In this document: piece by piece, positions 45,826 to 57,352 of the stretch
How the letters are laid out: every line of letters starts with the position of its first letter
Position numbering within the stretch: position 1 is the first letter of the stretch
Assembly: GCF_035994185.1 (NCBI RefSeq)
Contig: NZ_CP108538.1
Location: 1,798,001 to 1,862,000, forward strand
Direction: 5' to 3'
DNA from: Streptomyces sp. NBC_01217
Lineage (GTDB): Bacteria; Actinomycetota; Actinomycetes; Streptomycetales; Streptomycetaceae
DNA: 64,000 bases
The notes under the pieces: generated by a model
Seen by the model: only the letters and a program-made list of their open reading frames with translations
What the model was told of the DNA's origin: nothing
The model's database searches: none
Position numbers and translations under genes: made by a program

Positions 45826-46875
45826 CTATGCGAGCCCCGACCGCTCCAGCGCGTCCGTACCGGCCCGCAGCGCCGTGATCCGCTCGTCGAGCGTGAACCC
45901 GGCCGGGGCCAGGGTCAGCGTCGTGACCCCCGCCGCGGCATAGGCCTGCATCCGCTCCGCGATCCGCTCGACGGAGCCGAGCAGCGTGGTCTGGTCGATC
46001 AGCCGGTGCGGCACAGCGGCGGCGGCGCCGCTCTTGTCGCCGGCCAGGTACTTGTCCTGGATCTCGGCGGCTTCCTTCTCGTACCCCATGCGCTGGGCGA
46101 GCTGGTTGTAGAAGTTCTGCTTGCGGCTGCCCATGCCGCCCACGTACAGCGCGGTGTACGGACGGAACATGTCCGCGAGGCCGTTGACGTCGTCACCGAC
46201 GGCGAGCGGCAGGGTGGGGCAGACGTCGAAGCCCTCCATGGTCCTGCCGGCCTTCTCACGGCCCGCCCGCAGGAACTTCACCGCGGTGTCCTCAAGGTGC
46301 TCCGCGGACGGGAAGATCAGCAGCGCGCCGTCGGCGATCTCGCCGGTCTGCTCCAGGTTCTTCGGGCCGATCGCGGCGATGTAGAGCGGGATGTGCTCGC
46401 GCTGCGGGTGGACGGTGAGCTTGATCGGCTTGCCCGGACCGTCCGGCAGCGGGAGCGTCCAGTGCTGTCCCTCGTACGACAGCCGCTCACGGGACATCGC
46501 CCTGCGGACGATCTCGACGTACTCCCGTGTGCGGGCCAGCGGCTTGTCGAACTTGACGCCGTACCAGCCCTCGGAGACCTGCGGTCCCGAGACACCCAGG
46601 CCGAGCCGGAAACGGCCGCCGGAGAGCGAGTCGAGCGTGGCGGCGGTCATCGCCGTCATCGCGGGCTGCCGGGCCGGGATCTGCATGATCGCGGAGCCGA
46701 CGTCGATCGACTCGGTCTGGGCGGCGACCCAGGAGAGCACCGTAGGCGCGTCGGAGCCGTATGCCTCGGCCGCCCAGCAGACGTCGTATCCGAGCCGGTC
46801 GGCCTCCTGGGCGACGGCGAGGTTGTCGCCGTCCATTCCCGCGCCCCAGTAACCGAGATTGATGCCGAGCCGCAT
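45826..46875 (-). CDS. LLM-class F420-dependent oxidoreductase
   Basis: A 349-aa luciferase-like flavin/F420 enzyme. The N-terminus MRLGINLGYWGAGMDGDNLA and PQVSEGWYGVKFDKPLARTR, GRFRLGLGVSG and IYAAIGPKNLE-like IPLYIAAIGPKNLEQTG are typical of the actinobacterial F420 group. The ATG at 46875 has GGGGAGCGG upstream. A perfect 14-bp palindrome in the leader (46887-46900) suggests specific regulation. Substrate unknown. Confidence 0.9.
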   Translation of the reverse strand: MRLGINLGYWGAGMDGDNLAVAQEADRLGYDVCWAAEAYGSDAPTVLSWVAAQTESIDVGSAIMQIPARQPAMTAMTAATLDSLSGGRFRLGLGVSGPQVSEGWYGVKFDKPLARTREYVEIVRRAMSRERLSYEGQHWTLPLPDGPGKPIKLTVHPQREHIPLYIAAIGPKNLEQTGEIADGALLIFPSAEHLEDTAVKFLRAGREKAGRTMEGFDVCPTLPLAVGDDVNGLADMFRPYTALYVGGMGSRKQNFYNQLAQRMGYEKEAAEIQDKYLAGDKSGAAAAVPHRLIDQTTLLGSVERIAERMQAYAAAGVTTLTLAPAGFTLDERITALRAGTDALERSGLA

Positions 46876-46886
46876 AGCCGCTCCCC

Positions 46887-46900
46887 TTACTGATCAGTAA
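46887..46900 (-). promoter_or_regulatory. Perfect palindrome TTACTGATCAGTAA before the F420 oxidoreductase
   Basis: A 14-bp exact inverted repeat lies 12-25 nt upstream of the ATG. It has the form (TTAC...GTAA) common for TetR-family operators and would block transcription start or early elongation. No TetR gene is adjacent. Confidence 0.6.
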
Positions 46901-47015
46901 CGTCCCTGGGTTCCGGACTCTAGCGCGCGGCTTCGGGTTACGGCAGGGGCGACTTGGCACCGGGTTGTCCACAGGCTTCCGCCGAGTGGGGCTGTGGCCA
47001 GTACTCTCAGCGCAC

Positions 47016-47999
47016 ATGGAGCAGAGGCATCTGGGCCGCACCGGCCTTCGAGTGTCCCGGATCGGGCTCGGCACCCTCACCTGGGGCCGGGACACCGACG
47101 AGCACGACGCTGCCGAACAGCTGAAAGCCTTCTGGGAAGCGGGCGGCACGCTGGTCGACACGGCTGATGTGTACGGCGGTGGGGAGGCCGAATATCTGCT
47201 CGGGCGGCTCACCGAGGGCCTGGTGCCACGGCACGATCTGGTCATCGCGACGAAGGCGGGCAGCGTCGCCGACCCGTACCGCCGGTTCAACGGCTCGCGC
47301 GGGCATCTGCTGGCCGCGCTGGACGCCTCCCTGGAGCGGCTCGGTACGGATTACGTGGATCTGTGGCAGATCCACGCCTTCGACCCCGTGACCCCGCTGG
47401 AGGAGACCCTCCAGGCGGTGGACCTGGCGGTGTCCACCGGCCGCGCCCGGTACGCGGGGGTGTCGAACTACTGCGGCTGGCAGCTGGCCAAGGCGGCGAC
47501 CTGGCAGCTCGCCTCGCCCGGGGTGCGCACCCGGCTGGCAAGCACCCAGATGGAGTACTCCCTGTTGCAGCGGGGGGTGGAACGCGAGGTGCTGCCCGCC
47601 GCGCTCGATCTGGGCGTGGGGCTGCTGCCCTCGTCCCCGCTGGGCCGGGGCGTCCTGACCGGCAAGTACCGCACGGGCACTCCGGCGGACTCGCGCGGCG
47701 CGTCGGAGCTGCTGGCCCCGTTCGTCGAGCCGTATCTCGACGATCCGGCGAGCCGCATCGTGGACGCGGTGGCGACGGCCGCCGACGGCCTGGCCACGAC
47801 GGCGCTCCAAGTGGCTCTCGCCTGGGTGCGGGACCGGCCCGGAGTGGTGGCCCCGATCGTCGGTGCGCGCAACGCGCAGCAGCTCACGGAGGCGTTGTCA
47901 GTGGAGGCGCTTAGTCTTCCTGACGAGATCTGCCAGGCGCTCGACGATGTGTCGGCGCCCGTGCACCGCTATCCCGACCAGGACTGGAGCACGCTGTGA
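47016..47999 (+). CDS. Aldo/keto reductase
   Basis: A 327-aa NADPH-dependent reductase of the AKR barrel family. Catalytic tetrad residues are in LVDTADVYGGG (Asp, Tyr), VIATKAG (Lys) and LWQIHAFD (His). The C-terminal cofactor loop is VVAPIVGARNAQQLTEAL. I chose the ATG at 47016 (MEQRHLGRTGLRVSRIGLG). TACTCT lies 8 nt before it with no ribosome site, so the mRNA may be leaderless. Its stop overlaps the start of the RecD2-like gene by 4 nt (GTGA). Confidence 0.92.
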   Translation: MEQRHLGRTGLRVSRIGLGTLTWGRDTDEHDAAEQLKAFWEAGGTLVDTADVYGGGEAEYLLGRLTEGLVPRHDLVIATKAGSVADPYRRFNGSRGHLLAALDASLERLGTDYVDLWQIHAFDPVTPLEETLQAVDLAVSTGRARYAGVSNYCGWQLAKAATWQLASPGVRTRLASTQMEYSLLQRGVEREVLPAALDLGVGLLPSSPLGRGVLTGKYRTGTPADSRGASELLAPFVEPYLDDPASRIVDAVATAADGLATTALQVALAWVRDRPGVVAPIVGARNAQQLTEALSVEALSLPDEICQALDDVSAPVHRYPDQDWSTL

Positions 48000-50278
48000 C
48001 TGCGCTTCCCCGGGGGGAAACCCCCGGCTCCCCGGCCGCCGACGACGACAGCGTTGTTGCGGCCCCCTCTGCCGCCGTTCCCGCCCCGCCCGCGGGGGAC
48101 GAGGGCCATGACGGCGCCGAGGGGCCGACGACGGCCGATGACGCGGAGACGTCCCCGGGAGACGGCGAGGCAGCCGAAGCAGACACCGGGACCGACGGGA
48201 CAAACGCGGCCGACGGCGCCGTGGACGGGGCGGCCGCCCCCGCGCCGCTCTCCGAGGCCGAGGCCGAGCTGGCCGCCCAGCGTGAGCTCAGAGAGCGGAT
48301 CGAGAAGCGCAGGGCCGAGAAGGAAAGCCCCATCGCCGCCGGTGCGAAGCTGAGCGGGAAGGCGGCCGATCTGCTGGCGGCCGTACGCGCCGTGGAGAGC
48401 GGCGAGAAGCCCGCCACCGCGTTCTTCGACTCCCCCGCACCCTCCGCCTCCCGCCGGACCGCTCCCGCGCCCGCTCCGGTACGCCCCCGCGTGCCCGAGC
48501 CCGCCCCGGCGCCCCAGGGCGCCTCACCGGAGGCCGTCACCTCGGCGGCCGCCGTCCTCGCCGAGGGCAGGGCTCCCGGAGAGCTGGCGGGTCCGGCGGC
48601 CGAGGTCCTCGGTGCGCAGGCTGCCGAGATCCTGCGCGAGGACCCGTGGCAGTTGCTGGCCGTGCCGGGAGTCAGGCCCGAGCAGGCCGACGGTTTCGCA
48701 CGGGCGCTGCTGGGCGCCCAGTGCGGTCCGGACGACGAGCGGCGTACGTCGGCGCTGGTCGGCTGGCTGCTGGAGCGAGCCGCACTCCAGGGCCATACGG
48801 TGCTGGACGCGACGGCGGTAGGTGCCGCGCTCGCCGAGCGCTCGGTGACCGACCCCGAGGCGGCCGTCCAGCACGCCGTCGCCGAGGGCGTCGTGCTGGT
48901 CTTCCAGGACGGACAGGACGACCGTCACGACCAGGAGTCCGCAGCCCCCGCTGAATCCGCTGAACCCGGCGAGAACGCCGAGGCGGGCGCGGCGGACCCG
49001 GCAGCTCAGGAACCGGTGCAGGTGCTGCTCGGTCTCGACCGGTACGCACTCGCCGAGGAGAGCCTCGCCGACGGTCTGGCCCGGCTGGTCAACGCCTGCG
49101 AGAAGGACGCCGACTGGACGGAGGCCGCCTCGGCCGCCGGCTCCCCGTCGGCCGCCGAGCTGATCAGTGCGGTCGCGGCCCACGGCCTCGTGGCGCACAC
49201 CGGCGGCGAGGCGGCCAGGGCCGAACCCGCCGCGCTGATCACCGCGGCCCGCGGCCTGGGGCTGCGCGCCCTGGGCGCCGCACACAGCGCAGACGGCAGG
49301 CGCCGGCTGGCCGAGGCCGTCGGCGATCCGTCGGCGGCCGTCACACTCGCCGGGCTGCTCTCCGGCGCCGAGGGCCCGGGGCGGGACGAGGAGGGTGCGA
49401 TCGCCGTCGACCTGCTCGTCTTGCTGGATGCCCCGCAGCTGGACGTCGAGACCGGCGCCGCCCTCGTGGAGTCCCTGGCCGACGGCGCCCGGCTGGTGCT
49501 CAGCGGCGACCCGGGCGTGCTGGGCTCGGCGGGTGCGGGACGGGTGTTCGCGGATGTGCTGGCGGCCCGCGCCTGCCCGCAGACCGTGTCCCGTACCCCC
49601 GATCCGGGACCGATCGGCGAGCTGGTCTCCGGCATCGGCATCGGTGAGCTGAACCAGGTCGCGGCGCCCGGCAAGGAGGTGGTGATCGTCCCCGTGCGCG
49701 ATGCGGGCGAAGCGGTGCACCGCACCGTGCAGCTGGTCGCCGACTCGGTGCCGCGCGCCATCGGCGTACCGTCGTCCGACACCCAGGTGATCACCGTCGG
49801 CCACGGCGGCTCGGCGGGCACCCGGGCGTTGAACGCGGCGCTGAAGCAGCGGCTCAACCCCGGCCCTGGGCGGTTCGGCGGCTTCGACCCGGGCGACCGT
49901 GTCGTCCATGTCCCGGCGCCCGGCAGGACCGTGCCCGGGGTGGTCGTCTCGGCCGACGCCGAGGGCCTGCATCTGGACTGCGCGGGCACGAAGGCCGTCG
50001 TACCGCAGGAGCGGGTGGAGTCGTCAGTACGCCACGGCTGGGCCCTCACCGCCCACCAGGCGGCCGGGATGCGGTGGCCCGCGGTGGTCGTCGTACTGCC
50101 GGGTGACGCCGCGCAGGGGCTGAGCCGCCCCTGGGTGTACACGGCCTTCAGTCGCGGCGAGCGGCATCTGTCCGTCGTGCACGGGGTGGATCAGGCACTC
50201 CCGCGCGCGGTCGCCCAGCCCCCGGCCCAGGACCGCACGACGCGCCTGCGCACCCTGCTGGAGACACCGGCCCAATGA
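47996..50278 (+). CDS. RecD2-like helix-hairpin-helix protein with degenerate helicase motifs
   Basis: A 760-aa protein. Residues 1-170 are an acidic, Ala/Pro-rich linker. From about 205 come RecD2-like helix-hairpin-helix segments (ILREDPWQLLAVPGVRPEQA). The helicase core follows RecD2 order but key residues are lost: motif I is VAHTGGEAARAEPAA (about 397) without the GKT loop; motif II is LLVLLDAPQLD (about 475) with Asp-Ala instead of Asp-Glu. Motif III (LSGDPGVLGSAGAGR), motif V (LTAHQAAGMRWPAVVVVLP) and motif VI (VYTAFSRGERHLSVVHG) are recognisable. It should bind DNA or a partner but not hydrolyse ATP. GTG start overlaps the AKR stop. Confidence 0.8.
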   Translation: MTALPRGETPGSPAADDDSVVAAPSAAVPAPPAGDEGHDGAEGPTTADDAETSPGDGEAAEADTGTDGTNAADGAVDGAAAPAPLSEAEAELAAQRELRERIEKRRAEKESPIAAGAKLSGKAADLLAAVRAVESGEKPATAFFDSPAPSASRRTAPAPAPVRPRVPEPAPAPQGASPEAVTSAAAVLAEGRAPGELAGPAAEVLGAQAAEILREDPWQLLAVPGVRPEQADGFARALLGAQCGPDDERRTSALVGWLLERAALQGHTVLDATAVGAALAERSVTDPEAAVQHAVAEGVVLVFQDGQDDRHDQESAAPAESAEPGENAEAGAADPAAQEPVQVLLGLDRYALAEESLADGLARLVNACEKDADWTEAASAAGSPSAAELISAVAAHGLVAHTGGEAARAEPAALITAARGLGLRALGAAHSADGRRRLAEAVGDPSAAVTLAGLLSGAEGPGRDEEGAIAVDLLVLLDAPQLDVETGAALVESLADGARLVLSGDPGVLGSAGAGRVFADVLAARACPQTVSRTPDPGPIGELVSGIGIGELNQVAAPGKEVVIVPVRDAGEAVHRTVQLVADSVPRAIGVPSSDTQVITVGHGGSAGTRALNAALKQRLNPGPGRFGGFDPGDRVVHVPAPGRTVPGVVVSADAEGLHLDCAGTKAVVPQERVESSVRHGWALTAHQAAGMRWPAVVVVLPGDAAQGLSRPWVYTAFSRGERHLSVVHGVDQALPRAVAQPPAQDRTTRLRTLLETPAQ

Positions 50279-50304
50279 CCGGGCCGCGCCCTGCCTGACC
50301 GCCA

Positions 50305-50334
50305 CCGGGCGGGCTCCGTTCCGAGCCCGCCCGG
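50305..50334. terminator. Bidirectional terminator after the RecD2-like gene
   Basis: CCGGGCGGGCTC and GAGCCCGCCCGG form an exact 12-bp stem with a 6-nt loop between convergent genes. Confidence 0.8.
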
Positions 50335-50342
50335 CGGACGGA

Positions 50343-51002
50343 TCAGGAGCTGTCCGCCACCAGACCGGCCGGTTTCCCGTCCGATCCGTCCTCGTCGAAG
50401 ACGGCGCTGACGTCGAAGCGGCAGACCACCAGCTGCGGGTCCGCGTCGTCGAACGGCGCACCGAGCCACTCCCCCGCGTCGGGAAGCTCCTCCGCGGCGG
50501 TGACCCAGAGCGTGGAGTCGCCCTCCTCCAGACCGAACTCCATGTGCCGGGAGGCGATCTCGTCCGGTTCGTACTCACCGAAGAGCACTCCGAGCGCGGC
50601 ATGGACGCTGGAGCCGACCACCGCCGCGCTCCCGCCGGCCCGCTCGTCCGGATCGAGGTCGGCGATCCGCTGGGCCTGGGCGAGCAGCCGCGGCGGCTCC
50701 ACCACCGCGTAGTCGCGCCGGATCAGCACACTGAGCGCCTTCGGCTCCTCGGGGCCGGTGTACGGCGGCAGGGAGTCCTCCGCACCCGGGATCTCGAAGG
50801 GGGTGACCTCGTCGTAACGGTCGTAGAGAAGTTCGTCATAGAACTCGGCGGCAGCGGCCAGGGCGTTGAACGCGTCATAGACGGCGGGATCGTCGTCCCC
50901 TGTCCGGCGTTCGACCGCCTCGAGGTGATGGTCGAGCGCGGCTTTGATCGCTTCGGCGGCGGCGCGTACCTCGGCAGCGGTGGGCTGCGCAGCATCAGAC
51001 AT
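50343..51002 (-). CDS. Conserved hypothetical protein
   Basis: I do not recognise a named family. 219 aa from the ATG at 51002 (MSDAAQPTAAEVRAAAEAIK). It is acidic and soluble, with a helical N-terminal part (AAEAIKAALDHHLEAVE, YDAFNALAAAAEFYDELLYD) and a mixed C-terminal part (GSSVHAALGVLFGEYEPDEI). No signal peptide. The ATG lacks a ribosome site; TAGCGT about 8 nt upstream allows a leaderless mRNA. Divergent from the DUF5703 gene with only 47 nt between starts. Confidence 0.75.
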   Translation of the reverse strand: MSDAAQPTAAEVRAAAEAIKAALDHHLEAVERRTGDDDPAVYDAFNALAAAAEFYDELLYDRYDEVTPFEIPGAEDSLPPYTGPEEPKALSVLIRRDYAVVEPPRLLAQAQRIADLDPDERAGGSAAVVGSSVHAALGVLFGEYEPDEIASRHMEFGLEEGDSTLWVTAAEELPDAGEWLGAPFDDADPQLVVCRFDVSAVFDEDGSDGKPAGLVADSS

Positions 51003-51049
51003 AGTGCAGACGCTATCCGTACACGGGCTCTGCCCGCACAATAGATGCG

Positions 51050-51238
51050 ATGCCGGAATACGAATTTGTCGATGTGTACGTACCGCGCGGGGTGTCCCGG
51101 AAGGACACGGCCCGCCTGCTCACCGACCACGCCGAGTACGGGCACTGGGAGTTGGACCGACTCACGCTGCGCCACGACGGCAGCCGCAGGGTGCGGCTGC
51201 GCCGACGGATCATCCGCCAGCTCCGGGCCACCTGGTGA
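51050..51238 (+). CDS. DUF5703 family small protein
   Basis: A 62-aa basic protein, MPEYEFVDVYVPRGVSRKDT at the start and RRVRLRRRIIRQLRATW at the end. I recognise it as the conserved actinobacterial DUF5703 family; function unknown. The Arg-rich C-terminus could bind nucleic acid or an acidic partner. The ATG has no clear ribosome site, so it may be leaderless like its divergent neighbour. Followed by a hairpin (51243-51272). Confidence 0.85.
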   Translation: MPEYEFVDVYVPRGVSRKDTARLLTDHAEYGHWELDRLTLRHDGSRRVRLRRRIIRQLRATW

Positions 51239-51242
51239 CATG

Positions 51243-51272
51243 GAGCGGGCCCCGCAGTCGCGGAGCCCGCTC
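51243..51272. terminator. Hairpin between DUF5703 gene and chpC
   Basis: GAGCGGGC (51243-51250) pairs exactly with GCCCGCTC (51265-51272) with further inner pairing, between convergent genes. Confidence 0.7.
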
Positions 51273-51305
51273 TCTTCGCTGTGCTTGCGTCGCCGCCGCG
51301 GTCCG

Positions 51306-52046
51306 CTATGCGGACTGACGGGCGCGGCGGTAGAGCACCGTGCCCGCTCCCGCCAGCAGCAGGCCCGCGCTCGCCGGAACCAGCAGGTCGAGCCCGCCCG
51401 CTCCGGTGTGTGCGAGTTCGGTGACGTTCTGTGTCTCCGGCGCATTCGGCGTGGTCGGCAGGCCGGGGGCCGGGGGCCGACGCTCGGTGACAGGGGGGGT
51501 CGGGGTGCCGACCGGCGGCGTGACGACCTCCGGATCGTTTCCGCAGTCGTTGCCGGAGGCCGGGCCCAGCAGTCCGCCGATGGTGACGCTGTTCCCGCAG
51601 GCGTTCACGGGGATGTCGATGGGCACCGCGATGTTGTTGCCCGAGAGCAGACCGGGCGAACCGTTCGCGGTTCCCTCGGCCACCGCCCCGCCCCCGGTGT
51701 CGCCCGCGCGGGCCCGGTGCTTGCCGGTCCCCGCCCGGTGCGCCTGGTTCCGGTCGTCGGACGCCTGGCTGCTTGAGGCGTGCCGGCCCGAAGCAGCGCT
51801 GTACGAACCGTTTCCGCAGGTGTTTCCCGCGGCCGGGTTGAGCAGTCCTACGACGTCCACGGAGTTGCCGCAGACGTTGACCGGCACGTGGACCGGGATC
51901 TGGACCGAATTCCCTGAAAGCACCCCCGGGGAATTCGATGCGCCGTCGGCCGCTCCCGCGTCGGCGTGCGCATACCCACCGCTCAGCGCGAGCACACCGC
52001 CCGCTGCTGCCATGGTCATCAGGCCTTTACGCGTGACCTGTCGCAT
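51306..52046 (-). CDS. chpC: Long chaplin with sortase anchor
   Basis: Cell-wall-anchored surface protein that helps aerial hyphae become hydrophobic. 246 aa. Signal peptide to about residue 28. Two chaplin domains (about 38-80 and 130-172), each with paired cysteines: VNVCGNSVDVVGLLNPAAGN and VNACGNSVTIGGLLGPASGN. A Pro/Thr-rich wall-spanning stretch precedes LAHTG (about 211-215, sortase motif LAxTG), a hydrophobic helix and the basic tail RRARQSA. Position next to chpH identifies it with S. coelicolor ChpC. Start ATG 52046. Confidence 0.94.
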   Translation of the reverse strand: MRQVTRKGLMTMAAAGGVLALSGGYAHADAGAADGASNSPGVLSGNSVQIPVHVPVNVCGNSVDVVGLLNPAAGNTCGNGSYSAASGRHASSSQASDDRNQAHRAGTGKHRARAGDTGGGAVAEGTANGSPGLLSGNNIAVPIDIPVNACGNSVTIGGLLGPASGNDCGNDPEVVTPPVGTPTPPVTERRPPAPGLPTTPNAPETQNVTELAHTGAGGLDLLVPASAGLLLAGAGTVLYRRARQSA

Positions 52047-52114
52047 AGGTTGTTTCCTGCCTTCTACCTTCCGGAAACCCCCGGACTCGACCGTGCGGGG
52101 GCGGATTACCCAGC

Positions 52115-52147
52115 GGCCCCGGAGTGCATGGCGTGCACTCCGGGGCC
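52115..52147 (-). terminator. Terminator of chpH
   Basis: An exact 14-bp stem (52115-52128 with 52134-52147) and a 5-nt loop, 37 nt after the chpH stop and upstream of chpC. Confidence 0.8.
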
Positions 52148-52183
52148 GACCGGATTCAAACCCTTACGGGTTGACGCACAACG

Positions 52184-52417
52184 TCAGGCGTTGACGCAGG
52201 TGTTGCCGAAGGTGGGGTTCAGCAGCCCGATCACGGAGATCGTGTTGCCACACACGTTCACCGGCACGTGCACGGGCACCTGGATGACGTTGCCCGAGAG
52301 CACACCGGGGCTGCCGACAGCGGCACCCTGGGCACCGGAGTCCGCGACGGCCATGCCCGCACCCGCGAGCACCAGACCACCGGTGACAGCCGCAGCAGCG
52401 ACGACCTTCTTGATCAT
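52184..52417 (-). CDS. chpH: Short chaplin
   Basis: A secreted amyloid-forming peptide that coats aerial hyphae and spores. 77 aa: signal peptide to about residue 26 (ending AVAD), then one chaplin domain with Cys pair VNVCGNTISVIGLLNPTFGN and CVNA. ATG at 52417 follows AGGAGGAA, a strong ribosome site. A stable leader hairpin and a sigma-BldN-like promoter lie upstream. Adjacent to chpC, as in S. coelicolor. Confidence 0.96.
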   Translation of the reverse strand: MIKKVVAAAAVTGGLVLAGAGMAVADSGAQGAAVGSPGVLSGNVIQVPVHVPVNVCGNTISVIGLLNPTFGNTCVNA

Positions 52418-52435
52418 TATTCCTCCTAGTTGGCA

Positions 52436-52460
52436 ATGCGGTCCCAGCCGCGGACCGCAT
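52436..52460 (-). promoter_or_regulatory. Leader hairpin of chpH
   Basis: ATGCGGTC (52436-52443) pairs exactly with GACCGCAT (52453-52460) in the predicted 5' untranslated region, about 20 nt before the start. It may stabilise the mRNA or affect translation. Confidence 0.55.
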
Positions 52461-52465
52461 CACTT

Positions 52466-52493
52466 GTAACGAGGAAGAGGTAATCGGGCTACG
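52466..52493 (-). promoter_or_regulatory. Predicted sigma-BldN-type promoter of chpH
   Basis: On the minus strand CGTAGC (52493-52488), a 16-nt spacer and CGTTAC (52471-52466) resemble the recalled BldN consensus CGTAAC-N16-CGTTGA. Chaplin genes are known members of the BldN regulon. The assignment is by pattern only. Confidence 0.5.
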
Positions 52494-52581
52494 AGCGTAT
52501 GGTTCCTTTCACTCGTTCCGGTCAAATGCGCACACGCAGGCGATTGTTGGCGCGGAGAATCGGCGGAAAAGTGGCAGAGGC

Positions 52582-53907
52582 TCAGCAGTTGTCGATGAAG
52601 CGGTCGAGCACCCGCACACCGAACTGCAGACCGTCCACCGGCACTCGCTCGTCCACACCGTGGAACATGCCTGCGAAGTCCAGCTCCGGCGGCAGCTTCA
52701 GCGGGGCGAATCCGAAGCAGCGGATGCCGAGGTCGTCGAAGGACTTGGCGTCGGTGCCGCCGGACAGCATGTAAGGGACGGCACGCGCGATCGGGTCCTC
52801 CGCCTTCAGGGCGATCTGCATCGCATCCACGAGCGAACCGTCGAAACTGGTTTCCAGCGCCTTGTCCCCGTGCACGTCCTCGCGCTTCACCCGCGGGCCG
52901 AGGATCCGGTCCAGATCGGCCAGGAACTCGTCCTCGAAGCCGGGCAGGAAACGTCCGTCGACATGGGCGGTGGCCTGGCCGGGGATCACGTTCACCTTGT
53001 AGCCGGCGCCGAGCATGGTGGGAGCGGCGGAGTTGCGGAGCGTGGCGCCGATCATCTTGGCGATGCCGCCCAGCTTGGCCAGCGTGGCTTCCATGTCCTC
53101 CGGGTCGAGCGGGGTGCCGAGCGCATCGGACAGCTCGTCGAGGAAGGACCGCACGGTCTTGGTCACCCGGACCGGCCACTTGTGCCGCCCGAGCCGCCCG
53201 ACCGCCTCGCAGAGCTCGGTGATCGCGTTGTCGTTGTTGGTCATCGAGCCGTGACCGGCGGTGCCGTCCACGGTGAGCCGCATCCAGTGCATGCCCTTCT
53301 CGGCCGTCTCGATGAGATAGAGGCGCAGCTTCTCGTTCACCGTGAAGGAGAAGCCGCCGACCTCGCCGATCGCCTCGGTGACGCCCTCGAAGAGGCCGGG
53401 GTGTTTGTCCACGAGATACCGCGCACCGTACGTGCCGCCCGCCTCCTCGTCCGCGAGGAAGGCCAGCACGATGTCGCGCGGGGGCTTGCGGCCGCTGCGC
53501 ATCCGGTCGCGGACGACCGCGAGGGTCATCGCGTCCATGTCCTTCATGTCGACCGCGCCACGGCCCCACACGCAGCCGTCCGCGACCTCGCCCGAGAACG
53601 GATGGTGCGTCCAGTCGTGGGCATTGGCCGGAACCACATCGGTGTGGCCGTGGATCAGCAGCGCGGGCTTGGAGGGGTCCTCGCCCTCGATCCGTGCCAC
53701 GGTCGAGGCCCGGCCCTTGTGGGACTCGAAGATCTGCGGCTCCAGCCCGACCTCGGCGAGCTTTTCCGCGACATACTCGGCGGCGGCCCGCTCACCCGGT
53801 CCCGAGTGGTCCCCGTAGTTGCTGGTGTCGATCCGGATCAGCTCACGACAGAGGTCCACGACCTCGTCCTCGCCCGAGACGGTCCGGGCCGTGTTGGTCT
53901 CGCTCAC
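52582..53907 (-). CDS. M20/M25/M40-family metallopeptidase
   Basis: A 441-aa zinc peptidase of the ArgE/DapE/CPG2 superfamily. Metal ligands are visible in LLIHGHTDVVP, GRGAVDMKDM and FLADEEAGGTYGARYL (catalytic and metal Glu), with the final His near the C-terminus in FHGVDERVPVDGLQ. The dimerisation domain occupies about 195-330. The GTG at 53907 follows GGAAGGAA. Likely a cytoplasmic dipeptidase or aminoacylase; substrate unknown. Confidence 0.9.
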   Translation of the reverse strand: MSETNTARTVSGEDEVVDLCRELIRIDTSNYGDHSGPGERAAAEYVAEKLAEVGLEPQIFESHKGRASTVARIEGEDPSKPALLIHGHTDVVPANAHDWTHHPFSGEVADGCVWGRGAVDMKDMDAMTLAVVRDRMRSGRKPPRDIVLAFLADEEAGGTYGARYLVDKHPGLFEGVTEAIGEVGGFSFTVNEKLRLYLIETAEKGMHWMRLTVDGTAGHGSMTNNDNAITELCEAVGRLGRHKWPVRVTKTVRSFLDELSDALGTPLDPEDMEATLAKLGGIAKMIGATLRNSAAPTMLGAGYKVNVIPGQATAHVDGRFLPGFEDEFLADLDRILGPRVKREDVHGDKALETSFDGSLVDAMQIALKAEDPIARAVPYMLSGGTDAKSFDDLGIRCFGFAPLKLPPELDFAGMFHGVDERVPVDGLQFGVRVLDRFIDNC

Positions 53908-54090
53908 ACTGCTTCCTTCCACTGTCGCTGTGGTGCTCCTCCTCATCCTCCCGCGCCGGGCCCGTGCGCCCAAGGGCCACCACCTCTCGTCATGCGCCCT
54001 TCACACTCCCCCTGGCGTGATCGAGCACCCCCGGATGTTTGCTATTGTTTTCCACGTCGGAACGGGCCGGGCCCGCGAGACAGACACCTT

Positions 54091-57216
<3,126 letters not shown>

Positions 57217-57352
57217 GCGGGCAGGTGGCTGTGCCGCCCGCTGCCGGTGGGGCGTGACCTGCGGTGACGCATGACAGGATGGTCGGCACCATGACCATCA
57301 GCACCGTCAGCCGGCGCGTCCCGGGCGCCGATGAGCAGGCAGGGCCTGCGCG

